From: Conidiobolus incongruus B7586
Taxonomy: Eukaryota > Entomophthoromycota > Entomophthoromycetes > Entomophthorales > Conidiobolaceae
Assembly (NCBI GenBank): GCA_000697335.1
Contig: JNEM01007401.1
Coordinates: 1-57,407, forward strand
DNA: 57,407 bases
Reading direction: 5' to 3'
Below, in pieces: positions 34,881 to 47,200 of this stretch (within the stretch, counting starts at the first letter, position 1; the number at the start of each line of letters is the position of its first letter). The notes beneath the pieces are model-generated. The model was not told the DNA's origin and ran no database searches. It saw nothing but the letters and a program-made list of their open reading frames with translations. A program made the position numbers and the translations under genes.

Positions 34881-35051
34881 CTTGTCCAAGTTTTGCATGG
34901 AGTCCAGAGACCTCTAGAGGGTAAGCTTCAATGCCAACCCTGGGAGACTGGCTTAGTTGATTGTGAGGAAGCAAATGAGTATGTTCCTAATAATATTGAT
35001 ATCTTGGTTAATTCTCTCATGAAACTGAAGACACCTGAAAATTTTGCTTGA
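34881..35051 (+). other. Isolated coding-like relic, family unknown
   Basis: A GC-richer island inside AT-rich DNA. The plus frame reads 56 codons with balanced composition, including RPLEGKLQCQPWETGLVDC and NNIDILVNSLMKLKTPENF. No upstream exon with matching splice signals was found. It may be a stray exon, a gene fragment or part of an old element. I cannot name it. Confidence 0.35.
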
Positions 35052-37949
35052 GTTATATATACACAAATATCCATAATTAACTAATTTTTTGCTTGTGTAA
35101 TAATTGCCATAGATAGATTATTATCTTGAATCAATGGCATTTTCTATTTTATTGAGTAAACTTTGCTTAAATCTATAATAAAACTACCTTAGTATTGCTC
35201 TTTTATTCTTACTCATAATTTATTTATTAATTTATTTATTTTTCATTTTCTTAAATTCGAGTTAAAAATAATGTTTATCAATTAAATTGATAAGTTGCTT
35301 ATACACCCAATTTATAATGATTTTAATTTACTTTTAGATTTTATAATTGTTTTTTATATTATATAATTTTCAATAATACATTCCTCTTTGAGATTATATT
35401 AGTTATAACTTATATAAGTACAAAATTAATTTTTTTATTACCACTTTTCCCTATAAATGATATAAATACAAAAGAGTATAATTTATTATAAAGATTAGAT
35501 AGCACGATAAGGCCAAAATTCCTTTTTTAACTCTATTCCACTTAAAAGCTTGGTTGTCATTTATATATTTCATTTTATAATAATACCAAATTAATATTCA
35601 CTAAGTTTTATGCTTTAAAATTTAATGAATACAATTGATTTTTTCTGGTAATAAATTAATTTATTCAATAAGGTTTTTGATAAAAATAAGAAATTACCAT
35701 TTTTGACAATTGAAGTAATTAATAATTCAATTGATTACCTTATTTGTATTAAACCCAAAATTTACTTTCATAAGAAAAAATTAAACATTTGTATTTTAGT
35801 AGATTACTTAATACTCGGTTTGAAATATCGCTAGAAGTTTTTAATAGCTCTTCATTTTCATTCTTGGGGTAATATATTCAAATATTTGGCTTTTAGTTGT
35901 TTTTCAATTTATAATATATTATTCCAGTTAAATAAAGCATTAGCCGTAAACTTATTTTACTAGGCTTAACCAATTTATTAATGTTTTTTGAAATTTAAAA
36001 GCTTGAAGGAGCTAATTTTGTCTGTTTTCAAATATATTCCTTTTTTTCAATTTGTATTTTGTTTTTTCTATTCTCTATTCAGAAAAATTTAATAACCTCT
36101 ATGAAAACAAGATTTTAAATAATAAGGCGGTGATTTAGTAAGTATATTTTTAGACTATGTTTGTTGTCATATTTATATAGAATCATTGATTTTGTGCTTA
36201 TTAATTTTAATGTCAAATATAATAATAATTAAATTTATAAAGTGTATTTTCATAAATATCAATAGCTCTATAGTAGTTTGTATTTAGTTTAATATATCTT
36301 AAAACCTATAAAATTTTAATTCAGTATTGATTTCATATAAAGTATTTTTATATATTCTAAGGTTTTTTCGATATACAAAATTTATTAATTAAATTTTACT
36401 TTTTTGGTATTTTATAAAGGCTTTTCCATAATTTATTTTTGGTTAAAAATATTTTCATATTCTATAATAAGTGGGTTAATATCAGAAATTGAGTAATACT
36501 TAAATCCACCTGGAGCTTACATGGCTCTAATTTTTTGATTCATCCTAATATTTAAATTTCTTTAATAAAATTTTCATTCAGCATGATATTTTGAAAATAA
36601 AAACATAGTCAGTAATGCTTAAATTTGACTAAGGATAATAACTATATATGTAGTTTAATATTTTTTTGAAATTAAAAATTATTATAATAAAATATGCAAG
36701 TATCTGTGTTATAATTCATAGTTTATCTAAGCTTTGATCAATTATTGATAGTTTTACTCAAAGCTGGTAGAAATTCTGTCAATGGTACCAATTAAAATTC
36801 AAATATTATTATATTTTGACCTTATATTACTTGGATACAAGTTAAAAATTTCTCCAAATACAAAGTTAATTGGATATCATTTAATAATAAGCTATAAAAA
36901 TTATATTCTTGAATAAATAATTACTCATAACATAATATCAATGAATTATTAATGATTAATTCATTTAATCAGTATAATTTGAATCACTTGTGCAAAATCA
37001 TATGATATTCTGTTAAAGTAATCTATTTAAACAGAATAAAAATAATTTTTATTTACCATTTAAAAAACAAGAGATAAAGGTTTATTTAAAAGATTAATTA
37101 TGTCTCTGATTATTATAATATAAATTGAGTAAAGCTCAAATAATTGAATTTTTGTACCATGGATTTGCAATATTTAATGAGATCTCTCAATGTTTTCAAT
37201 TGATAATGTCGAAATGCAAAAGAATAAGTAACACATTCAAAATATAATCCATTCTATAACTTAATATTTGTAACTATAATTCAAATGCTATTGGGATATC
37301 GGGTATACTGTCTTCAATAATTCAATCTCATTGATTTGAAAATCTATTTTATGTATCAGTTATTCATTAAACTTCTAATCCAATATTATAGAGTTTATTA
37401 TACCATATTGCTTATAAATAAACTGAACTGCTCATTTTACCCAACTTAATATAGAATTACATTTAATAAATTATAAATTAGAACATTTCTGAGATATCTT
37501 AATCACCAACAATGGCGCCCAATATTTTGAAAAATTAAACTCAAGGTTATGTGCATTTAATACCGAATAAATATTATTATTCTATATGATTAATTATATT
37601 TTAAATTAATACTAAGATAATTTAAATTTGTTTTATAATTTTAATAATAAAAATATATCAACCTATAAAATAATCCATAAAAGTTTAATCAATAGAAATA
37701 ATAATTTAAAAAAATAAGTGAAAAAAATCGTTGAATTATAGAAGGATATGAGATTCAGAAAATATATAATGAGAAAAATGAAAAATAGATAAGAAGATTA
37801 GAGAGGACAAATTTTGATTAAATTATAGTGAAGTTCACTAAAAAATAAAATATTTAAAAAATTGTATAAAAAATGTTGAAAAATAAAGTACAAAATTAAA
37901 ATGATTTGCCATTAAATAAATATAATGAATTTAATTGGAATGAGATTAA

Positions 37950-38021
37950 AGCAGCGTAGCGCAGAGGAAGCGCGCGGGGCTCATAACCCCGAGGTCGGAG
38001 GATCGAAACCTCTCGCTGCTA
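37950..38021 (+). tRNA. Initiator tRNA-Met (CAT)
   Basis: 72 nt. Acceptor stem AGCAGCG pairs with CGCTGCT, discriminator A. The anticodon loop is CTCATAA with three G:C pairs in its stem (GGG/CCC), and the T loop is ATCGAAA. These, with the A1:T72-type end pair, are the eukaryotic initiator marks and not those of elongator Met. T7 at about 38034 is a Pol III terminator. It is identical to the copy at 52602-52673. Confidence 0.95.
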
Positions 38022-38393
38022 TTAATGGAATTAATTTTTTTAATTCCTTATATTTGAATTAATCACAACTTTAAATTAGTATACCTCATTATTTAACTTG
38101 TATTTTTATTTTATTATGCTTATATCAGTCGTTTTCATAATTTTTAATTCATTTAATTTAAATTATATACATCAAAATATGTTATTGTGATTTTTTGTAA
38201 AAAAAATTAGCTAAATTGATTATTATTTAATTATATTAATAAAATTATCTTTAATTATTAAATTTATAATATATTATTCAATACCTTCAATTCTTTAATA
38301 TATTTTTAACATTATAATTAAATTAATAAATAATTATTCATTATAAATTTTTATTAATAATTGATTATATTGAATTTGTTTTGAATATTGAAA
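38022..38393. other. Intergenic between tRNA and GCDH 3' end
   Basis: 372 bp of AT-rich DNA; it includes the tRNA terminator and the 3' flank of the GCDH gene. Nothing else seen. Confidence 0.5.
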
Positions 38394-39886
38394 TTATTTA
38401 GCTTCGAAAGCGGGTAATCCAGTAATAGCTCTACCGAGGATAAGGGCGTGGACATCGTGTGTACCTTCATAAGTATTTACGGATTCCAAGTTGAGGACGT
38501 GACGGATGATGTGGTATTCATCACTAATACCGTTACCACCGAGCATATCACGGCATTGACGAGCAATATCAAGGGCCTTACCACATGAGTTTCTCTTGAT
38601 GAGGGAGATCATTTCAGGAGCGAGTTTGCCTTGGTCCTTAAGGCGGGATACTTGGAGACAGGCTTGAAGACCGATAGCAATCTATGAATTGAGATAAATA
38701 TACTGGAGTAGTGAATATTTGGAAATCATAATTACCTCAGCGTTAGCATCAGCCATCTTCTTTTGAATTAATTGGAAACGAGCTAAAGGTACACCAAATT
38801 GTTTTCTATAAATTAAAATTAAAATCAAAAACTGAATAAACATTCAAATTGTATTACCTGTTGAGAGTATAGTCTCTAGCTTGAGCTAAACAAGCTTCAG
38901 CAGCACCGAGAGCACCCCAAGCAATACCCAATCTAGCGTTATTCAAACAGCTGAAAGGTCCCTTCAATCCAGAGATTTCAGGGAACATATTTTCTTCAGG
39001 GACGAATACGTCATCCATCAGAATCATACCGGTAATGGAAGAACGTAAAGAGAACTTGCCCTCGATGGCAGGGGCTGCTAATCCTTTCATACCCTTCTCG
39101 AGGATGAAACCCCTAATCTTACCCTCTTCGTTCTTGGCCCAGACGACGAATACGTCAGCAATGGGAGCGTTGGTGATCCATGTCTTGGAGCCATTGAGGA
39201 GATAACCACCGTCAACCTTCTTGGCACGAGTTTCCATGCTGGCGGGATCTGAGCCATGGTTGGGTTCAGTCAAACCAAAGCAACCAACCAGCTCACCTCT
39301 ACCGAGCTTAGGCAAGTACTTATCCTTTTGAGCTTCAGAGCCAAAAGCACTGATGGGGAACATAACAAGAGAAGATTGAACACTCATTGCAGAGCGGTAG
39401 CCACTGTCAACTCTTTCAACTTCCCTGGCAATCAAACCATAAGCGGTGGTAGAGACACCAGGAAGGCCATGAGTCTTAATGGTACAGCCTAAAAGACCCA
39501 ACTCACCCATTTCGCTCATGATTTCGCGATCAAAGGTCTCAGTGCGGAAAGCCTTGGTAACACGGGGCAATAATTTGGATTGACAGTAGTTATTAGCAGT
39601 ATCTCTCATCATTATTTCATCTTCTGTTAATTGAGATTCTAAATTTAAAGGATCTTGCCAGTCATATTTAACAAATCCTAAAATTGATCAAATCAGCTTA
39701 TTTAATTTAATATAATAACTTATTTATTATTACCTGAAGGTCCCTTTACAATGGCAGCAGCTTTTAAAAATTCAATATTAGTACTTTGAAATAATATCAT
39801 AAATTTATAGTAAACCTACCTGAAAAACTTCTCTGACTCCAACCTTTTAAAGTTTGACTAGATTTTAAAATATATTTCAAACTCAT
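38394..39886 (-). CDS. GCDH: Glutaryl-CoA dehydrogenase, mitochondrial
   Basis: Exons 39886-39820, 39760-39734, 39677-38858, 38805-38736 and 38681-38394 join in phase to 423 residues (human GCDH 438). The N terminus [19 protein letters not shown] is basic and Ser-rich, a mitochondrial presequence. The acyl-CoA dehydrogenase fold follows: [17 protein letters not shown] and [20 protein letters not shown] bind FAD and substrate. Glu400 in [18 protein letters not shown] is the catalytic base (mature human Glu370). [18 protein letters not shown] is typical of GCDH. The enzyme converts glutaryl-CoA to crotonyl-CoA plus CO2 in lysine and tryptophan breakdown, passing electrons to ETF. Its presence argues for respiring mitochondria, and so against an anaerobic chytrid. 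Confidence 0.95.
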
Positions 39887-40830
39887 ATTATTTTATAATC
39901 AATTAAACAGTTATTATAATAAAATAAACGTAATATTAAAGCTTGATACTGTGACTCGAATTCGTTATTTATATCGATTCAACTGTCTAAATTTAGGTGT
40001 ACGAATGTAAATTATTTTGGAATTGACATATACAAAAAATCGTGCGATTTTAATTAAGATTCTCAATATGATCAATTTGGTAATTCGTTGATTGGATGAT
40101 GAACACCTTCATGTCATATGATATTTCCATTTAGATTCTTTATATTTAATATTAATTGGATATTAATTGTTTATCCAATAAATAATATCAAAATATATCC
40201 GGTAAACTCCAGAATTTTATTAAAAATTTACGATTTATACAGATTTGCATAGTGTGGAAACTTGACATGACTGTGGATAATAGAAAAGAATTACCAAAAA
40301 TCAAATGATTTATAAATGAAAAATTTATCCAGAAAGCTATCATAAGAACACTATTTAACCAAATTTTAGTATGAAGTGGCTTAATAAAATATAATGTGGT
40401 TGAAGTACGACTATATTATTTATTAATTTTAGATATGATAACCTTAATATTTAATAGTTAAGAATAATTTAAAATTTATAAAATTTTATCTATCTCAAAA
40501 TGCTAGTTATCATCATACTATTATCTATGAGTAGAAATATCTCAAGAAAAATTAAACTATTTTAAAGAATTTAAAAAAGTGAAACTCATTGATTAAAAAT
40601 GTGATTAATTGGATTGAGAAATATTGCTTATAAAAAATAAAAAACATGTTTAATATTCAATCAAAAAAACTAGTGTGATATGTTAATCATTGTAAAAGAT
40701 TTGAATTGGTATTAATAATTTTTTCATACATTCTGTAATTAGTAATATTCAGTGTGTTGGAGTTTATCAGATAAATACTATAAAATAGATAAATTAACTT
40801 TGTTTTATTAACAATAAATAGATACAATAT
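39887..40830. other. Intergenic, GCDH promoter side
   Basis: 944 bp of AT-rich DNA between the GCDH start and the 3' end of the RRM gene. No motif or relic recognised. Confidence 0.5.
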
Positions 40831-42012
40831 TTAAAATTTAATATGTTTAGTACTGGATTGATCTTCAGCAGATTTCAATTCATTATATCGCTTATTATTA
40901 TTATTATTTCTTTTGGAAGAGCTATCAACCTTCATTGTATCCATTAAATCAGGTAAATACTTTTCATAAAATTGCGATTCTAAGTTATCTAAAACAATAT
41001 AAATAATCCAATCATTCAGTAGTATCACTTATAATTACCTTTTAATATATTACACTTAATAGGAATTAAGTGATTTTGAGTATCCAACTGACTGATTGGT
41101 GTAAATTCTGTATCACTACCATTCAATTGAACGAATTGATCCTTCTCAAAATATTGGGAAATTTGATTAATGCTCTGAATTGAGGTAAATCGAATATAAC
41201 ACTAAAGGAGCTATTTAGTTTTATTTGATGAATATTCGGTGTTGAATTTACTTGAGTGGTCTTTTTAGTATATATAATGTGACTGATTTCGCCAAATTGA
41301 GAGAATAAATTCTAATAATAAAACATGGTGATTAATATCGTAAGTATTGGATATATATAATAATAAATTACTTTTATAGTAGTTTTATTGGTAGATTGAT
41401 TAATCCCAATAATTGAACAGACTAAACCATGTATGAAATTTGATTCATTTTTGACTGGATTATCTCGGAGTTGTGCATAATGACTCTTAAGTGATAAATA
41501 TTCTTTCTGGAGTGAAAACCAATCTTTTCTAAAAAATATTTCATTTAATAAATATATATATTGAAGTAATTCATAATGATGCTATTATTTACAATGTCCA
41601 AACTTTCAAATGCTTAAACTTCTTATAATTAATATCCCTATCTTTGCACCAGTCTTCAAACTCTTTCAACACCTTGTCATTCCCCAACAAGCTCTCATAA
41701 TTTTGACACAATTTCAATCGTTTTAATTGATTAAAATAAATTAAACAATAATTAAATTGTAATTCAGTTGGAAACTGAATAAAACAGAAATTTAATAATT
41801 TGTCAAATTTTTCATTATATCCAATCTGTATTTGTTGAATGGGTCCGAATGGCTCGAACAGTTGAGTGATTTTGTCTTCGCTTAGTTGGGGCCTGGATAG
41901 GCCTTCCTAATGAATTGAAATTAGATTTGCTTGTTTAAATTAATGGAATAAAGACAAAATATATAAAAATTACAATATAAATTGAATTAGATTCTGAGAT
42001 TGTTATATTCAT
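40831..42012 (-). CDS. La/LARP7-like two-RRM protein, apparent frameshift
   Basis: Exon-like blocks: 42012-41974, 41906-41593, 41528-41373, 41311-41252, 41201-41039, 40988-40831, about 296 residues. RRM1 spans blocks 1-2 (NSIYI joined to EGLSRPQLS, then EPFGPIQQIQIGY, then LLNFCFIQFP). A linker helix (KDWFSLQKEYLSLKSHYAQL) leads to a second RRM (FIHGLVCSIIGI, NLFSQFGEISHIIY, CYIRFTSIQSINQIS) resembling the xRRM of La and LARP7 proteins. A basic Lys/Arg/Asn tail ends the protein. Block 3 changes frame by one base near 41400: GLVCSIIGI and TNKTTIK are in different frames, so this is an assembly slip or a real lesion. No clear La motif is seen. LARP7/Pof8 (telomerase RNA) or La-type RNA binding is possible. 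The gene is likely; the subfamily is a guess. Confidence 0.6.
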
Positions 42013-42572
42013 AATTAATTATCAAATCATTAAGTTCTATCTATTTTGAATATGAAATATTGAGATTGAAACATTATTTCATGTCTATTTATATCCATTT
42101 CTAATTTTGGAATTTTATGGGACCAATGGCGATTGAAATATCCAAATAAAAACAAAATAAATTATAATATTAATTTGGAATATTGTTGATTGTTGAAATG
42201 AAACAATTAGAGAGATCAGAAAAATTATATATTATAGAAAATTTACTTCAAAAGTATGAAATATTGTATCAATAAAAATAATTAAATAAAATTATAACGA
42301 ATCAATATCAAATAGATCAGTTTGAAAAATAATAATAAGGCATCACAAAGATTGTTAACTAAATTATCAGGATATCAGATATGAAATAGTATAATTTAAA
42401 ATGGTTTGTGTTAGTATACAAAAATATATTAAAAAATATAATGAATTTAAAAATAACATATAATGTTTTAAAGAATATGATTGGGTATAGATATTGAAAG
42501 AGAAAAATTCAAATATAGGACAAAGGTAAAATCCTCTTGGATAATCAAATAGAGAGTTAATTCAAGAATTAA
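42013..42572. other. Intergenic upstream of tRNA pseudogene
   Basis: 560 bp of AT-rich DNA, the promoter side of the RRM gene. Nothing recognised. Confidence 0.45.
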
Positions 42573-42644
42573 AACAGCATAGCGCAGTGGAAGCGCGCGG
42601 GACTCATAACCCCGAGGTCGGTGGATTGAAATTTCTTGCTACTA
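42573..42644 (+). pseudogene. Initiator tRNA-Met pseudogene
   Basis: The 72-nt sequence aligns without gaps to the two live initiator tRNA genes. It differs at 10 positions: G2A, G7A, A16T, G30A, A50T, C55T, C60T, C61T, C65T and G69A. Eight are C-to-T/G-to-A. The T stem is weakened (T:T at 50:62, G:T at 51:61 and 52:60), the B-box core GGATCGAAACC has become GGATTGAAATT, and acceptor pairs 2:70 and 3:69 are broken. The anticodon loop CTCATAA is intact. A T6 run near 42668 follows. It is unlikely to work as a tRNA. Confidence 0.85.
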
Positions 42645-43610
42645 ATTCTCAAACTCCTTCAAACCTTTTTTAAATAATCCTATTTTTTATTATTTCTATT
42701 TAATATATATTAATTTCAATAACTTTTTCAAAACTCAACAATATTTTTATTGTATTTAAGTTTGTGTTGAATACATAACTCCATATCGCAATTGTCCTAA
42801 TTAAATTAATTATTTCGAAGTATAATATATATTGGTTTAATGTTAAATTACTATCGTTAACAAGATTTAATCGAATCAATTATTTGATAATGTAAACTAA
42901 CAGTGATTTAGTCATCAATTCACTGAACTCAATAATTTAAGCAAATTTATTAAAAAACAATGAAATAATTTAAATTTTTAAATATTATAAATTATTGAAT
43001 TATGTTTAATATTAAATCAATTTTGCTTGACTTATTGTTAAAAATATAGGGAATGTTGGTTGTTTGAAAAAATTTCTAATATTGACAAAAATGGGAAATT
43101 TGGCAAAAAATTCTCGAGAATATTAAACATAAAGAAATATAATAATTCTACAATGTTAATTTAAAGGTAAGCATTAAATTATAGTAATCATAATGGTTAC
43201 CAAGTAAGTGTATATTTTGAACAATCCAAAATCAATACTAAATGCATTGTGATTTTCAAAAAAAGAAATTTGGAAGCCAAAACATTTATATCTAATCATA
43301 TTTTTTAATATAAAATTTAATACTCGATGAAATGATTACAAAGGGATAGTTGAATAATTTAAAAAGTAGCTTGATCGATTAAAGTTTTCAACTAAACCCT
43401 ATCTTGAATATTTTTTTAAATCCAATAAATAACTCGTACACTTTATATACTTCATTTGCTCTTAACATTATCAAATACAAATATTAATGAATTTAAAAAT
43501 TCCCATAATTTCAACTCTTACCAATCTTCATTAAATTCGAATCTTCATATATTAAACAAAATATTAAAATTTTACTTATTAATTACTAATCGATTTAATA
43601 CCTCTTAAAA
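42645..43610. other. Intergenic
   Basis: 966 bp of AT-rich DNA holding the promoter of the small basic protein. No other feature seen. Confidence 0.5.
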
Positions 43611-43934
43611 ATGGGCAGATCTTCCAAAAATTTCAAAAGACCAACACGCAAAGAAAAAGAACAGATCAAATTGAAGAAATCATTTAAAAGTGATACAAAT
43701 ACCGATAATGACGATTTAAAAATCAGAAATAAGACAATAGTCAAAACTGACACTAAAGATAAAGTCGATAAAGATAAACTCAAACAATTGGCTGAAAAGT
43801 TGGCTACCACCCCAAAAGTAAAAAGTTTACACGAGGAACATCAAGAACAACCAAAGGAGGAAGAGAAACCCAAGAAGGATTATGTCGATTTAATGTTTGG
43901 TAAAAAGACTTATAAGCCACTATTCACCAAATAA
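43611..43934 (+). CDS. Small basic Lys-rich protein, probably nuclear
   Basis: 107 residues, intronless. The N terminus MGRSSKNFKRPTRKEKEQI is strongly basic, like a nuclear or nucleolar targeting tail. The middle is charged and helical (KDKVDKDKLKQLAEKLATT). The end, YVDLMFGKKTYKPLF, looks like a conserved short motif. I do not recognise the family. Composition resembles small ribosome-biogenesis factors, but that is only an analogy. The clean start, the better-than-background codon use and the position alone between two genes support it as real. It runs head-on toward UGGT, with 332 bp between the 3' ends. Confidence 0.7.
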   Translation: MGRSSKNFKRPTRKEKEQIKLKKSFKSDTNTDNDDLKIRNKTIVKTDTKDKVDKDKLKQLAEKLATTPKVKSLHEEHQEQPKEEEKPKKDYVDLMFGKKTYKPLFTK

Positions 43935-44266
43935 TTTTGAGGGAAAAGAATATTTAATAGAGAATTAATATAGAATCTAATTTCTTGGAAATGTATAATA
44001 AAATTTTTTTAATTTAATATTTAAGGGTATTTTTATGGATTTTGATATATTGTTGAAATTGAATAATAATCAATAAAAAACTAAATGAAACTATCTACTA
44101 TAGAATACAATTAAACAACTACAAAATATTCTATATAATTAATATCCAAACCCAAAATTCATATTTCAAAGCAAGTCAGAATGCAAAATATAAATTGAAT
44201 AATATAATTTAATATTAAATCAACAAAATTTTAATTATTTTGGTAACGATAATTAATTAACCATGC
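43935..44266. other. Convergent 3' intergenic region
   Basis: 332 bp between the stops of the small basic gene and UGGT; AT-rich, with shared 3' UTR space. Confidence 0.5.
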
Positions 44267-47200
44267 CTACAACTCTTCATCCTCAGCCGATTGATCTTCG
44301 TCTGACTTAGGTGACTTAGCGGATTGATCATCGCTAATGTCTTGGTCATTCTCGTCAAGGGCACGAACTTCTTCGTCCAAAATCTGCCATTCAGGGAGGA
44401 TACGACGGGCACGATCGAGCTTGGGTTCTTTAGTCTCAGGATTATTGCACAGATCGATGGTCTTGGCAGTCTTGAGACTGGCATCGTCACACCAGGTTTC
44501 ACACCAGAGCCAATCTTGAGGGAGGCTGAAGATGGGAAGCTCGTGCTGGAGGTGATTGGGCAAATCCTGGTCTAGGTTAGCAAGCGAGTTTGGATCTTGT
44601 GAAAGCATCTGGTACTGGTGACGAAGGATATCACCAGCAGCTTGAGAGCGGAAACGCTTGAGATCGACGACATACAACGCCGAGATATGGTAGGGTTTGC
44701 CAGCAAGGTGTTGCTTCCAGTAACCTTGCTCCCAGAAGCGATATCCCTTCATCGATTCGCGACTCGTGCAGAAGGGTACATAACCATAGGGTTTTCCTTC
44801 GAGGTCCATATCTACCAATTCACCAAGGTCAGCTCTGACAGATTGGTCAGCATCAACGAAGATGACCTTGTCCAAATCAAGAGGGAAAAGCACATCAAGG
44901 AAAAGGATCTTGTATCCCCAGATAATGCGCTGCTTTTCGGATGGTAAATTAAGCCAGTGGGGCCATTGATAAGTGACCATTTGGTAGGTGAAATTGTAGC
45001 GTTGACTCAATTTGGGAATGAATTTCTAAAATATTAATTAATATATCGACTGAATAGTTGGTTTAGATGTAATTACTTTAAATGATGGAGATAAGAAGTT
45101 TTCAATAAACCAAAATTTAACCTTGCGATCGGTATTCTTCATAACACTAGCGACCATGACGGATAAGAAGCGTTCATAAAGATGTCCCGAAGCAACTGTA
45201 AATACGTTGATATCGCCGTGGGGATTGGGTGTAGTTGAGGCAGGTTTTGAAGTCTTTGAGCTAATCAAATAATATATATGAGTCAATAATTATATATGTG
45301 ATTATATATATTACCTTCCAAACAAATTATTCCAGAAACTACCCTTCTTAGGATTCTCTTCATCTTCACCATCATCTAATAAATTGACATCCTCCATACC
45401 TTTCTTCTTCTTGACTTTGGGGAAGAGGGTAATGCCACTCAAGCTATCTAAAACGAGGGTGCGACGCTCATCGACATACTTACCGCTCTTAGCGTGACCT
45501 TGGTCACCGATATTGACAATTTCATAAACTTGATCACTCTTGCCGGGGCGGATGCGCATTTCCCAAACGCCTGGATTAGCCTTGAACTGGAAGTAGCCCA
45601 AATTGGCCATTACGATAGTGTCGACGATGTTGGGATTGTGCTTGTTGCCAAGATTGAATTCAAGACCGCGGGGTGGTCGGCGATCCATATCGGTACAGTG
45701 ACCTTCAATCAAGAGGTGCTTCAATTCAAATTCGGGATGCGTGCCAGAGGATGGGAGTGAAGAAAGTTTGAGATTATCCAAATCATGAGGTGAATCCGAT
45801 GCAGAAACTACCCAAGAAGTAACTGTATCCAAGCCCAAAGTCAACAAAGCAGTTTGAGGCAAATCAGAAAATTCAATTTTTGGAGATTTCAAATGTCTAA
45901 AAAAACAATTTAGATTTAAGTTGAAATAAATGAAGAATGGGGTTACCCGTTTTTATCGAATTGGAGCTGAGTTGGCAATAAAAATCTATAAAATCTATTC
46001 AAATGAGTTTTCTTGAACTCACTAACACCCGAATTAGGTGACAAAAATCCTTTTAATTGAACTCCCTTGAAATGTTGAATCGTCTAAAAATTAATTAACA
46101 TCAAGTTTGATTACGACATAATTAACTGTAAAATTTACACTCAAAATGGAAGACCATTTAGCAGCATTTTCACCCAAAGGATCCAAAATAAATTCAATAT
46201 TGGCCCATATGGGATCATTAGTTTGATTTTCAACCAATTTCAACTGACATTCGGGTCTATTAATATCTGGTAATGTACCTCTCTCTCCGTTGAATTTACC
46301 AAATCTAACTAAACTTTGGTGGGTATTTTGATTGTAATCTAAAATGGATTGAATTTGAATCAGGATATTGGCCTGATTCACTCTAAGCAAAATTAATGAA
46401 ATCAACTCAAATATTGAATGAAGTGATAATTACTTGTTCAAATTTTTGAAATTTTCCAAATTGGAACTGATTCTCTTTACCAGTTCGGCCTGATACTTCA
46501 CTCTGTAATAATCCACCAAAGATTTAAAGTGAATGAACTGGAACTCGTGAGGTGAAATCTTCAAAAGCTTCGTACCCATAATTACTTGAATATCATTGTG
46601 GTTGTTGAGATCCAAATCGGCTATTGCTTTGAAATTGTTGTGAGCTAATTTGAAATAATCTTGAATTTCGGATTTGGAGGGCAATTTGTTGAATTTGAAC
46701 TTTTGTAAAGCTTCAACAGATGTAGGTAAATCTTGCAATTGATCAGAATTTGAGAGTAAATTGTAAATCAATTTGGAGGATTCGGATTGCAAGTTGGTCG
46801 GGACAAAACTGAGTCGAACGTTGGGGTTGGATTTCTAATAAATTATATTAGCAAATAAAAGTTGTAACAAATGAACTGAACGTTACCAAATAATCAATAG
46901 CATTGGCCAATAATTTTAACTTGTCGTTCTCAAAATTTCCAACGATCCAAACAGTAGTCAATGGATCCTCGGAAATTTCAGACTGAATGAACTTGAAATC
47001 ATCTAAAGGATTGGGATCATAGGTGGACTGGGTCCAATGAATCATATCCAAATTCTCAAATTTGTCTTCACTTAAAAGAGGATTATAGCTAGTCAACACT
47101 ACAGATTGATCCAACCAGTAATTATAAATGTTGGTATCAGAATCGATATCACCATTGGAAGCCTAAAAACTAATCAATAAATGGAATAATGTATATTGAA

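Larger units (their letters stand above)
33957..37949. other. 4.0 kb AT-rich intergenic region
   Basis: It contains the CCAAT cluster at 34247-34359 and a coding-like relic at 34881-35051. The stretch 35100-37900 is very AT-rich without a credible gene. Parts near 35800-36100 have weak coding-like phrases on either strand that I could not assign. Confidence 0.5.

Noticed and set aside
35800-36100. Possible further transposon relic
   Set aside because: Only scattered coding-like phrases on either strand; no ordered set of family motifs could be followed.
42573-42644. Third functional initiator tRNA
   Set aside because: B-box, T stem and acceptor stem are damaged relative to two identical copies, so it is called a pseudogene even though a T-run terminator follows.
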